Part shown: positions 7,302 through 15,923 of the stretch, piece after piece | Position numbering within the stretch: the stretch's first letter is position 1 | Layout of the letters: each line of letters opens with the position of its first letter | IMG/VR virus record: IMGVR_UViG_3300049811_000173 | Span: 1-35,339 of that record | DNA: 35,339 nt | From: a virus | Reading direction: 5' to 3' (one strand) | Notes under the pieces: generated by a model | What the model was told of the DNA's origin: nothing | The model's database searches: none | The model's input: the letters and a program-made list of their open reading frames with translations, nothing else | Program-made: the position numbers and the translations under genes

Positions 7302-7591
7302 GGGAGGTCGCTGAGGCTACGTTTCGCGGTCGAGCACGTCCGTTCGACCCGATGCCGGAGTCTCTGCGGCTGTACCTCCTCTGCAAGGCGATGAAGTGGA
7401 CGCACCTGCCAGTGGCGGGCGGCATCTACGACCAGCACCCGAAGCTGTTGGACGACTTTCTGGTCATCATGGAGATCGACGGGAAGGTTCAAGAAGACAA
7501 GCATCGGGAGATGGAACGAAAGCAGCAGCAGCAGCAACGGGGCGCTGGGGGGTCACGACGACCCCCACAGCGCCGGGGACGAAGGAGGTGA
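6792..7591 (+). CDS. Tail assembly chaperone, -1 frameshift product (GT-type)
   Basis: Joining 6792-7292 to 7292-7591 by a -1 slip at GGGAAAC gives a 266-residue fusion. After the slip the new frame reads RQLREVAEATFRGR and continues without a stop through PMPESLRLYLLCKAMKW, a hydrophobic, Trp-containing T-like domain, to a Gln-rich and Arg-rich tail ending in RRGRRR. The downstream part does have an ATG at 7352, but no ribosome site precedes it and the open frame extends 60 bases upstream to the slip site. This is the conserved arrangement between the tube and tape measure genes of nearly all long-tailed phages. The basic tail is likely the part that interacts with tube or tape measure. Confidence 0.8.
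7286..7292 (+). other. Programmed -1 frameshift slippery site GGGAAAC
   Basis: In the zero frame the site reads gaG GGA AAC, the X XXY YYZ form, equivalent to lambda's GGGAAAG. After slipping, tRNAs re-pair on GGG and AAA and the next codon is CGC at 7292. The zero-frame stop follows three codons later. Confidence 0.85.
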
Positions 7592-7600
7592 GCCTGCCCC

Positions 7601-10600
7601 GTGGACGCGACACTGACGATCCAAGTTCGTGTCCTCGGGGCACAGGCTCAGCAGCAGATCAAGGCGCTGCAGTCCCAGCTGAACGCCCTGAACACCCAGA
7701 GCGCCGCCAGCACGGCCACCAGCGCAGCTGGGGCGTCCGCTCTGGGCACCCTGTGGACCCAGACCTACCAGAACGTCGGAAAGGCGTGGTCGGGCCTGCG
7801 TGCGGCGTGGGCGAACGGGACGAACAACTTCAACAGGACCATCAGGTCGCTGGATCGCGCCGGGCAGTCGCTACGTCGTTCCGGCCAGCAGATTGCCTTC
7901 GGTTTCACGCTCCCCCTCACGCTGGCCGGGGCGGCGATCTTGAACTGGGCCATGGACAACGAGCGGGCCATGACTCAGGTCAAGAAGGTCTATGGCGACG
8001 CGTCCTACGGCACCGAGCGGATCAAGGCGGAAACTGACGCGCTGGCAAAGACCTTCGAGTTGCTGTCCTCGGTGTTCGGCGTCCATCAGGATCAGGTCAT
8101 CAACATCGCTGGCGAGTGGGCGGCAGCAGGCTTGGCCGGCGAGGACTTGGCTCGAGCCACGCGGGCCACCATGGAAGCCATGATGCTCGGTGACCTCGAT
8201 TCCGAGCGGGCGACGAAGTCGCTTATCTCCATCATGGCGACGTGGCGAACCTCGCTGGACGACATGGGGAATGGGTTCTCCGAGCTCACGGACGCCATGG
8301 CGATCCTGAACTCGGTTGAGAACCAGACCGGCGCACGGTTCGCCGATCTGATCGACGCCTTCGATCGCGCTGGCGGCGCAGCCCGTCAGGCGGGCATGTC
8401 GATGGTCGAGCTCTCCGCTCTGGTGGCCGCGCTGGTGCCTGCAACCGGCTCCGGGGCGGCGGCTGGCAACGCCATCAAGACGCTCGTGTCGCGCATCATG
8501 GCGCCGACCAACGAGACCATCGAGGTCCTGAACGCCATCGGCATCACGACCAACGACCCCGAGTGGATGGGTGCCACGGCCACTCAGAAGATCGAGAGGA
8601 TGGCGAGGGAGTTCGAGTCCCTCGATCAGGCGACCAAGAACGTCGTCACCTCCACGGTCGCTGGCCGCTGGCAGCTGAACCGGTTCGAGGTCATGATGGC
8701 TGACATCGCCTCTGGGACCGGCATGTACGCCAAGGCCCTGAAGGCCGGTAGCGACGCGACGAAGCGTCAGGGGGATTACCTCAAGGAGCTCGACGCCATC
8801 ATGGAGTCGAACCCCAAGAAGATGGACATTCTCACGAACGTCCTTCGCAACGAGCTCAGCACGGCGATGATCCAGTTCATCCCGATCATTCTCGGGGTAC
8901 TGAACGTCTTCGGGAAGCTGGCGCAGGGCTTCAACAACCTGCCGCCGCAGACCAAGAGGTGGATCGTCCTCATCATTGCCCTGATCGCCGTCCTCGGCCC
9001 CCTGCTGATGCTGCTGGGCGTGCTGACCACCACCATGAAGTTCGTCTTCGAGGCGATTGGCTTCTTCATCGGGGTGCTGCACGTCGCATGGTCGGCTCTT
9101 GGCATCTTCGGGAACATGCTCGGCTGGGTTGCCACCACCGCCCTGCCGCTGCTGAAGGTCGCGATCTGGCGGGCCGCCGCTCAGATCATGATTGCCTTCC
9201 GCTACATTCAGCTGACTTGGGTGGGCACTGCGGCGCAGATGGTCCGGCAGGGCGCCATCATGGTGGGGACGTGGATCGGCATGGCCGGGTCGGCCGTCAT
9301 GACGGCTGGCAAGGTAGCCTTGGCTTGGCTGGGCACCGCCGCCAAGGGTGTGGCGTCCGCTGCGCTGCAGATGGTCAAGAGCTTCGGCACCCTGCTGGTC
9401 AGCTTCGCGCTGACGGCGGTGAGTGCAGCGCGAAGTGCCGGTGTGGTCGGCATCATGTGGCTCCAGTCAGCGGCACCGGGACTCACTGCCGCAGTGATCG
9501 CGATGGTCGGTTCGATGCGGACCATGATCACTGTCTCGGCCATGATGGCGGCCGCCTCGGTTCGTTCGGCGCTCGTGACCCTGACGGCGTGGGCCGTCAT
9601 GGCTGCCCCCGGCATCGTCAGCGCCATCGGGGCGATTGGCGCAGCGATCGGCGCTGCGGCCGCTGCCATCGGGGTCCCGACGGCGGTGCTGGTGGCGGCC
9701 ATTGCCGCAGCGGTCGGCTTCATCGCCTTCCTCTTCAACCGAGACTTCCGTGACGCGATCGGCAACGCCATTGAGTGGGTTGCACGCGGTATCTGGGGCC
9801 TGCCAAAGGTCTTCGCGAGTGCGCTGAGCGCACTCATGCGAGTGGTCGCCAAGGCCATCTCGAAGATCGTGGACTGGCTCAGCTACCTGAACCCGTTCCA
9901 GCGCCACTCGCCCTCGCTGGTCGACAACGTCAAGGCCGGTGTCGCAACCATCTTGGACGAGTACTCCAGACTGCGCGGCATCAGCGCCGTGGTGAAGTCC
10001 GCCGCTGCGGCCCATCAGGAGTTCCAGAACGCCATCGCCGGGGCGCAGGGCGCCATGGACGCTCAGGAGACCGCCGAGCAGCGACAGGTGATCGCCCGGC
10101 AGGCCCCCAATGCCGTGGGCGCCTTCGACAACATGGTGGCCCAGCGAAGCGCCCTGAACGCCCAGCTGCCCCCCATCGCCCAGCAGATCGCCGCTCAGGC
10201 CGCAGTGGTCGGCCCCCTGCAGGCCCGCTACGACGAGCTCGATCGCTCGGTCACCGTGGCGACGCGAACGCTGGAGGACCTGCAGTACCAGCTGGACTCG
10301 GTCAACGCCTCCATGGACGCCTCGCAGGAGGCAATCGACCGCTACGCCAACACCGGCATCACCGGCATGCGGGCCATGAGTGATTCCATCTTCGAGAACA
10401 CCATGGCACAGAAGCGACTGAAGCTTGCGATCATGGACCTCGAGGATGCCGGTGGGGCGCTTGATGACCTTAAGTCTCGCATGGAGGCCCTGAACGGTGA
10501 GATGGAGATGCTCACCGGCGTCCGCAACGGCCTCTACATGGCGGGGGCTGGCAGCGACATCTTGAGCGTCTACGACGCCCAGATCGACGCTGTGCGTGCT

Positions 10601-13309
10601 CAGCAGGAGGGCATCTCCGACAACGTGACCGAGCTCGAGCGCATGAACGCAGAACTCGAGCGACTCCAGCGGACCGGCGAACGCCTTGACTTGGAGAACT
10701 CGATCAACTTCGATCCGCAGCTGCGTCAGATCGAGCAGTTGGCGGACGGACTCGAGGAGCTCCCGTTCGAGGAGATCATCGCGAACATCCAGCGCGAGCA
10801 GGCCAGCATGGCGGCGTTGGCGCCGCTGCAGCAGAGCCTCAACGTCAAGGTCGATCAGCAGCGGTCCACGCTGGACGCGATCACGTGGCAGCGCGACCTC
10901 ATCAAGCGGCAGTTGGACGACGAGCAGGCGAAGCTCGATGACCTTGAGGCGGCGTACCGGGACATCGAGTCCTTGATCAGCGACATGACTTCTTCGATGC
11001 AGGACTTCGCGTCTGCTTCGGAGCGAGCGCAGTCTGCCGCCAAGGCGGCGAACGAGGGGCCGCTCGACGGGCTGTCGGGCGACTACGACATCCAAGGCGG
11101 AAGTGCAGTCTTCGACACCGAGTCCTCGTTGGCTGGCATCGAGGAGATCAATCGTCAGCTGGAGCAGGAGCTCGCCGGAATCCTCGATGACATGCCTGAC
11201 CCCTTCAAGACACTTCGCGAGAAGTGGGATCAGGTCGTCGGTTGGATTCAAGAGTCTTGGCTGGGTGACGTTGCTGGTTGGCTGGGGCGCAACCTGTCGC
11301 TCGAGGGGCTGGGGAACATCGCCAGTGAGGTCGGGGGCTTCTTCCAGCGCAACTTCTCGCTCGAGGGACTCAAGAACATCGGCAGCGAGATCCTTGGATT
11401 CTTCCTCAACATCGGCGGCATGCTCCTCAACATTCTCCTGTGGCCGTTCCGTCAGATGGCCAACCTGCTGCGCCCGATCTGGCAGCCGGTGTGGTCGATC
11501 ATCTCGACGGTGTTCTCCATCATCGTCACGATCGTCACGACGGCTTGGAATGTAATCTCGGCCGTGTTCACTTGGGCGTGGCAGAACGTGATCTACCCCG
11601 TGCTGATGGCGCTGTGGAACTTCTTCTACACGTACATCTTCCCGGTGTTCCAGCTGCTCGCTGGGATCGTGCAGATCGTCTTCACGGTCGTGTACCGGAT
11701 CATCGAGTTCGCAGTGAAGGTGGTCATCGCCATCCTGATGGGCCTCTGGTGGGTCATCACCCACGTTGGCGACGTGGTCATGTGGCTGTGGAACAACGCC
11801 GTGAAGCCCGTCTTCAACTGGATCAAAGACCTTATCAAGCAGGCTTGGGAGGTCTTCATCAGGCCCGCACTCGACGGGCTGCGTGGATTCGTGAAGGACA
11901 AGCTCGGTCCGGCCATGTCGTGGCTGTGGGAGGAGATCATCAAGCCGGTCTGGGAGCACATCAAGGGCGCCGTGAAGGGCGCTTGGGATGCCATCAGGCC
12001 CGCATTCGAGGCAATGAAGGGTTGGCTCGAAGACAATCTGCCGAAGGCGTGGAACGTCCTCAAGGACGCCGTCACAGGCGTGTTCGACTTCCTCAAGACC
12101 GGCGCAGAGACTTGGGCAAACGCAATCGTCGCTGCGGTCAACATCGGCATCAAGGCCTTCAACAAGCTCTCCGGTGGCGTCAAGGCTGTCGGCTCTGCGT
12201 TGGGCATCGACATCACCATCAACGAGATTCCCGAAATTGACAAGGTCAAGCTGGCGAAGGGTGGCATTCCGCCCGTTGACTCCAACGGCGGCCTGTATGC
12301 CGGAGTTCGGGCCATCGTCGGTGAGGGCAGTCGCGTGTGGCCCGAGTACGTCATCCCCACGGACCCCAAGTACCGGGACCGCGCCAAGATGTTGGCGCAG
12401 GCCGCAGCGGAGCGAGTGGGCCTGTTCGCTAGGGGTGGCGCTGTTGGTCAGGGCGACCACGACCAGAGCCTCTTCGACCGCGCTCGGTCGGCTGCCTCCT
12501 CCCTGATCGGCTCCGGCATGGACGTGGTCAAGGGTGCGGCGCGGGAAGGCGCCAAGCTCGCCTTCGCTCCGGTTAAGGCCCTCATGAACGCCCTCATCGA
12601 CACCATCCCGAGTGAGTTCATCAAGGGGATTGCCCGCAAGCCGATCACGATGATCGAAGATTGGATCAAGAACGCCGACCCAAAGATCAAGGGCGACCGC
12701 GGCACGCTCGAGGGATGGAAGGGCCGCCCTGGCTCCTTCGTGGCCCTCATGAAGTACTTCGACAGCACGGGTGTGCCGGGGCATGCCATCTCGACCATCC
12801 GGCCCGGCGCCACCACGCGTGGCTCGGGCAACACGCGTGCCTCGCTGCACGCCTCGGCTCGTGCCGTCGACTACGGCACGCGTCCGATGAGCGTGGACAG
12901 CGATGGCCTGCTGGCGATCTACCGGGCCTTCCTGCCAGTGCGCGACCTCCTGACAGAGCTCATCTACTCCGGTCCGGGCGGCTCGAACCCACGCAACCCG
13001 ATCACTGCTGCCGACCACCACAACCACGTGCACGTCGGGCTGGCCCGTGGTGGCGTGCTGGGCCAGACGGTGCACCAGTTCGCCAACGGCGGGCGCTTCA
13101 CGGTGCCTCGGGTTCCGGGTGGCGTGCTAGCCCGGATCGGTGAAGGCTTCTACGACGAGGAAGTTCAGATCAAGCCGATCCGCAACTCGGACTTCGATGG
13201 CGGCGGCGACACCTACAACTTCTTCGGTGACCTGTCCTTCCCGAACATCACCGACCCCGACGACGCAGAGAAGTTCATCGAGAACCTCAAGGCGATGGCA
13301 GACACATGA
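7601..13309 (+). CDS. Tape measure protein with C-terminal M15/LAS-like zinc peptidase domain
   Basis: A 1902-residue protein, GTG start at 7601 with AGGAGG at 7583-7588. The N terminus (about 1-420) matches the phage tape measure core (SLRRSGQQIAFGFTLPLTLAGAAIL). Hydrophobic blocks at about 445-525, 665-715 and 1268-1400 are candidate membrane-inserting segments. Long coiled coil lies at about 790-1190, and two 20-residue repeats at 1230-1269. Near the C terminus, SLHASARAVDYG (His1750, Asp1757) and HNHVH (His1809, His1811) form the metal-ligand pattern of M15/LAS-type peptidoglycan peptidases, suggesting local wall cleavage during DNA entry. Using about 0.15 nm per residue, the tail would be near 285 nm long, an estimate only. 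The stop overlaps the next ATG (ATGA). Confidence 0.9.
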   Translation: MDATLTIQVRVLGAQAQQQIKALQSQLNALNTQSAASTATSAAGASALGTLWTQTYQNVGKAWSGLRAAWANGTNNFNRTIRSLDRAGQSLRRSGQQIAFGFTLPLTLAGAAILNWAMDNERAMTQVKKVYGDASYGTERIKAETDALAKTFELLSSVFGVHQDQVINIAGEWAAAGLAGEDLARATRATMEAMMLGDLDSERATKSLISIMATWRTSLDDMGNGFSELTDAMAILNSVENQTGARFADLIDAFDRAGGAARQAGMSMVELSALVAALVPATGSGAAAGNAIKTLVSRIMAPTNETIEVLNAIGITTNDPEWMGATATQKIERMAREFESLDQATKNVVTSTVAGRWQLNRFEVMMADIASGTGMYAKALKAGSDATKRQGDYLKELDAIMESNPKKMDILTNVLRNELSTAMIQFIPIILGVLNVFGKLAQGFNNLPPQTKRWIVLIIALIAVLGPLLMLLGVLTTTMKFVFEAIGFFIGVLHVAWSALGIFGNMLGWVATTALPLLKVAIWRAAAQIMIAFRYIQLTWVGTAAQMVRQGAIMVGTWIGMAGSAVMTAGKVALAWLGTAAKGVASAALQMVKSFGTLLVSFALTAVSAARSAGVVGIMWLQSAAPGLTAAVIAMVGSMRTMITVSAMMAAASVRSALVTLTAWAVMAAPGIVSAIGAIGAAIGAAAAAIGVPTAVLVAAIAAAVGFIAFLFNRDFRDAIGNAIEWVARGIWGLPKVFASALSALMRVVAKAISKIVDWLSYLNPFQRHSPSLVDNVKAGVATILDEYSRLRGISAVVKSAAAAHQEFQNAIAGAQGAMDAQETAEQRQVIARQAPNAVGAFDNMVAQRSALNAQLPPIAQQIAAQAAVVGPLQARYDELDRSVTVATRTLEDLQYQLDSVNASMDASQEAIDRYANTGITGMRAMSDSIFENTMAQKRLKLAIMDLEDAGGALDDLKSRMEALNGEMEMLTGVRNGLYMAGAGSDILSVYDAQIDAVRAQQEGISDNVTELERMNAELERLQRTGERLDLENSINFDPQLRQIEQLADGLEELPFEEIIANIQREQASMAALAPLQQSLNVKVDQQRSTLDAITWQRDLIKRQLDDEQAKLDDLEAAYRDIESLISDMTSSMQDFASASERAQSAAKAANEGPLDGLSGDYDIQGGSAVFDTESSLAGIEEINRQLEQELAGILDDMPDPFKTLREKWDQVVGWIQESWLGDVAGWLGRNLSLEGLGNIASEVGGFFQRNFSLEGLKNIGSEILGFFLNIGGMLLNILLWPFRQMANLLRPIWQPVWSIISTVFSIIVTIVTTAWNVISAVFTWAWQNVIYPVLMALWNFFYTYIFPVFQLLAGIVQIVFTVVYRIIEFAVKVVIAILMGLWWVITHVGDVVMWLWNNAVKPVFNWIKDLIKQAWEVFIRPALDGLRGFVKDKLGPAMSWLWEEIIKPVWEHIKGAVKGAWDAIRPAFEAMKGWLEDNLPKAWNVLKDAVTGVFDFLKTGAETWANAIVAAVNIGIKAFNKLSGGVKAVGSALGIDITINEIPEIDKVKLAKGGIPPVDSNGGLYAGVRAIVGEGSRVWPEYVIPTDPKYRDRAKMLAQAAAERVGLFARGGAVGQGDHDQSLFDRARSAASSLIGSGMDVVKGAAREGAKLAFAPVKALMNALIDTIPSEFIKGIARKPITMIEDWIKNADPKIKGDRGTLEGWKGRPGSFVALMKYFDSTGVPGHAISTIRPGATTRGSGNTRASLHASARAVDYGTRPMSVDSDGLLAIYRAFLPVRDLLTELIYSGPGGSNPRNPITAADHHNHVHVGLARGGVLGQTVHQFANGGRFTVPRVPGGVLARIGEGFYDEEVQIKPIRNSDFDGGGDTYNFFGDLSFPNITDPDDAEKFIENLKAMADT
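11288..11407 (+). repeat. Tandem 60-bp (20-residue) duplication in the tape measure gene
   Basis: Two adjoining copies, 11288-11347 and 11348-11407, encode RN(L/F)SLEGLxNIxSE followed by a hydrophobic GFF end. They differ at scattered bases, so the duplication is not recent. It is the kind of in-frame repeat that can change tail length. Confidence 0.7.
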
Positions 13310-15006
13310 CCGCACCACAGGTACCCACGAACCTCGTCCCCGCCAACGGGTCGACCGTGACGACGAGCAACTTCGCTGTGTCTGCTCGGCTACTCCCGTG
13401 GCCGAACCGTCAGAAGCTCCAGTTCCAGATTGCCTCGAACAGTGGCTTCACGGTGGGCGTCAGGACCGTGGAGACCGACTGGAGGAACCCCGGCGCCGCG
13501 ACGGCCTTCGCTGGCCTGCCTCGAATCGCTCAGGGGTCGGTCTGGGTGCGCGTCCGTGCGGTCGAGGAGGGCAGCAACGACGCCTCGGCGTGGTCAGCCG
13601 CAGCGCAGCTGACCGTTTCGCACCCCGGCAACGCTCGGCTGCTGCGGCCGGGTCGCAACGAGGCCCTGCCATGGAACGCGGGTTCGGTCACCTTCGAATG
13701 GGACTTCGCCGACACTTGCGAGTACGACACCCAGACGGCCTATCGGGTCAGGGTGCAGACCGACAACTCGGACTCCACCTACGACGTGATCGAGGACGTG
13801 TACGCCTCCTACGGCAGCATCTTGGCGCTGAACACCGACTACGCCGACCTCATGTCGTCCGGTGGCTCGAGCACGCTGTACGACAGCGGCAAGATCACCA
13901 GCCCCAACGAGTCTCGGGTTGTGACCATTCCGGCAGGTGGGCGCAATGAAGTGCTTCGCTGGAGTGTCGAGACATGGGACAACGACGACGCATCTGCTGG
14001 GGTCACCAGCTACCACCCCTTCTTCGTCGGTGACTCTCCGGTGGTGACGATCGTTTCACCGACGACGACCGTCACCACACCATCGCCAACCATCGACTGG
14101 ACCTACGCATCCGCTGCCGGGCACACCCAGCAGTCCTTCCGGGTCCGCTTCTTCCGATCGGACAACGGACAGGAGTTCTTCGATTCGGGTCCGCAGGTCG
14201 GCTCCGTGACCGCCTACACGCCACCATCGGGAGTCTTGACGAATGGCCTCGAGTTCGAGGCGGTGGTCTACGCCGTTTCGAGCCTCGGCGTCATGAGCAC
14301 CGATTCGGTGGCGCTCACGGCCCAGTGGGTTGCCCCTCCCGGCCCCAGCTTCAGCATCGACCGGCAGTGGTACGCAGACTTCAATCAGGTCGACCTCGAC
14401 TGGGCCGGTGCGCCACGCGACGCAACCTTCGTGGAGTGGAGGGTCTACCGGCGCTTCGACTCTGACCACAGCTGGGAGTTCTTGGGGTCCACCACCGTCG
14501 ATCAGTGGATGGACCACAGTGCCGCTGCTGGCGACGACGTGCAGTACGCCGTCACGCAGGTGGGCGTGGCCTTCGGGGTGCAGGTGGAGTCGCCGCTGTA
14601 CCCGGTGTCGGTCGACCTGTCGGTGACCACCTACCTCCTCAAGGCCGTGAACGATCCCACGCTCGTACTCGAGCTTCGCAACGTCACGGCAGACGACTTC
14701 GCCCACCAGTACGAGAGTGAAGTTCTCGACGTCATGGATGTGGGCCGCAAGGCCGAGGTGGGAACATCGTTGGGTCGTTCCGGCACCCTGTCGGTGCAGT
14801 TGCGCGATCTGGGCGTGGCCGGTGCTGCTGGAGATGCCTACCGGCGACTCGTTGACATTCAGGAGTCGAAGCAGGCCGTCATCATGCGGGTTCCCTTCAG
14901 GGAGTCGCTTCTGGTCCATCTGGGCGACATCTCCGTCACCCGGATCGCCGGGGTCGTCACTGAGCTCAGCGACGTGTCGATCCCCTACACAGAGATCACA
15001 CAGTGA
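13306..15006 (+). CDS. Minor tail protein with fibronectin-III-like repeats
   Basis: A 566-residue protein coupled to the tape measure gene by ATGA. It looks like three or four beta-sandwich modules: residues about 5-110 (PTNLVPANGSTV, then VWVRVRAVEEGSNDASAWS), 115-240, 245-345 (SPTIDWTYASA) and 350-430 (VEWRVYRRFD, then VQYAVTQVGVAFG). Each has the Trp/Tyr pattern and the Val-Arg-Ala-Val strand typical of Fn3/Ig-like phage modules. Residues about 440-566 form a different domain (LELRNVTADDFAHQYESEVLDV) resembling the distal-tail region of siphoviruses. The probable role is a distal tail/baseplate protein binding the host surface. Position directly after the tape measure gene supports a distal tail assignment. 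Confidence 0.7.
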   Translation: MTAPQVPTNLVPANGSTVTTSNFAVSARLLPWPNRQKLQFQIASNSGFTVGVRTVETDWRNPGAATAFAGLPRIAQGSVWVRVRAVEEGSNDASAWSAAAQLTVSHPGNARLLRPGRNEALPWNAGSVTFEWDFADTCEYDTQTAYRVRVQTDNSDSTYDVIEDVYASYGSILALNTDYADLMSSGGSSTLYDSGKITSPNESRVVTIPAGGRNEVLRWSVETWDNDDASAGVTSYHPFFVGDSPVVTIVSPTTTVTTPSPTIDWTYASAAGHTQQSFRVRFFRSDNGQEFFDSGPQVGSVTAYTPPSGVLTNGLEFEAVVYAVSSLGVMSTDSVALTAQWVAPPGPSFSIDRQWYADFNQVDLDWAGAPRDATFVEWRVYRRFDSDHSWEFLGSTTVDQWMDHSAAAGDDVQYAVTQVGVAFGVQVESPLYPVSVDLSVTTYLLKAVNDPTLVLELRNVTADDFAHQYESEVLDVMDVGRKAEVGTSLGRSGTLSVQLRDLGVAGAAGDAYRRLVDIQESKQAVIMRVPFRESLLVHLGDISVTRIAGVVTELSDVSIPYTEITQ

Positions 15007-15022
15007 TCGGAAAGAAGGCAAG

Positions 15023-15469
15023 ATGAAGTACGGACTCAAGGTGCAGTTCTCACTCATGTTCGAGAAGGTGCTCAGCACCTTCGTGCAGGTGTTCGTGGTG
15101 ACCCTGCTGGGCATGAACAACCTCGGCGCCGATGCCCAGAAGGCGGCCGGTCTGGCGGCAATCGCAGCTGGCGCCAGTGCGGCGCTGGCGGCGCTGCCGG
15201 TGATCCCCGACGGCCTCCCGTGGGCGACCGACCTGTTCTGGCGCATCGTGAGGACCTTCGTGGTCTCCTTCGGAACCCTCTTCTTCGCCGCCAACAGCGA
15301 CGGGACCTTCAACATGAGCGTCAGTGGGGCGCAGGCTGCCGCCTACGCTGGCGCGATCGCCGTGCTGGTCTTCCTCAAGGGCTGGATCGCGAAGCGTACC
15401 GGTGCGCAGAACTCCGCCGCCGTGCTACCGTCGTCAGTGGACCCGGCGAGCTTCGCCCTCGCCAGCTGA
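15023..15469 (+). CDS. Membrane protein, holin candidate
   Basis: A 148-residue protein from ATG 15023, with AAAGAAGGCA (15011-15020) before it. The much longer in-frame opening upstream only shadows the previous gene. Four hydrophobic stretches are visible: about 8-30 (VLSTFVQVFVVTLLG), 40-62 (AAGLAAIAAGASAALAAL), 76-92 (RIVRTFVVSFGTLFFA) and 105-122 (AAYAGAIAVLVFLKGW). Size, multiple short membrane segments and a polar C-terminal tail fit a phage holin, which would permeabilise the membrane for the endolysin. It is embedded among minor tail genes, so a tail-linked membrane protein remains possible. The protein begins with a basic, amphipathic MKYGLKVQ. Confidence 0.55.
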   Translation: MKYGLKVQFSLMFEKVLSTFVQVFVVTLLGMNNLGADAQKAAGLAAIAAGASAALAALPVIPDGLPWATDLFWRIVRTFVVSFGTLFFAANSDGTFNMSVSGAQAAAYAGAIAVLVFLKGWIAKRTGAQNSAAVLPSSVDPASFALAS

Positions 15470-15484
15470 CCCCGGAGGACGATC

Positions 15485-15907
15485 GTGGCGTTCAAGAAGA
15501 AGGGCCAGACCTTGGCCGTCGAGGCGGCGGCAGGCAGGCTGACCGCTGGCAACCTCACACTGGCCACATCGGGTTCGCCCCGCTACTTGGCCGCCCTCAC
15601 CGCCGCACCAAGCGGCGAGGACCCCACGTCGATCGCTGAGGTCGCAGGTACCAACCTGCGGCCTCAGGTCACGTGGGACGCGACCAACACCGCCGCAGCG
15701 CCCGTGGAGGTTGCCAGCAGCGGTGACATCTTCATCGGCCCCTTCAGTGCGTCCGGCACGATCACCCACGTGGCCCTGCTGACGACCAACGGGTCGGTGT
15801 CCGGGGGCGGCACGATCATCAGCGTGGTGGCGATCACGCCGAAGGCAGTGGTCAGCGGCGATCGGCTGAAGTTCACCTCGGGCACCCTCAAGCTCACAGC
15901 GACCTGA
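15485..15907 (+). CDS. Small minor tail/fibre-associated protein
   Basis: A 140-residue protein, GTG start at 15485 with GGAGG at 15474-15478. It begins MAFKKKGQTLAVEAAAGRLT, then shows alternating beta strands rich in Thr, Ser, Gly and Val (SGDIFIGPFSASGTITHVALLT), ending in a strand-like FTSGTLKLTAT. This matches a family of small beta-rich proteins found among actinophage tail genes, often labelled minor tail or Gp80-like. It probably forms a trimeric or cap-like beta structure at the tail tip. I recognise the pattern but not a defined activity. Confidence 0.5.
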   Translation: MAFKKKGQTLAVEAAAGRLTAGNLTLATSGSPRYLAALTAAPSGEDPTSIAEVAGTNLRPQVTWDATNTAAAPVEVASSGDIFIGPFSASGTITHVALLTTNGSVSGGGTIISVVAITPKAVVSGDRLKFTSGTLKLTAT

Positions 15908-15923
15908 TCCAAGGAGCACCACC

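Noticed and set aside
9467-13075. Very long open frame on the - strand opposite the tape measure gene
   Set aside because: It is antisense to a well-supported gene; its product is His/Asp/Val/Leu-rich low-complexity sequence typical of GC-rich shadow frames, with no ribosome site or family features.
14056-15315. Long - strand open frame opposite minor tail and membrane genes
   Set aside because: Crosses two real genes antisense and shows shadow-type composition.
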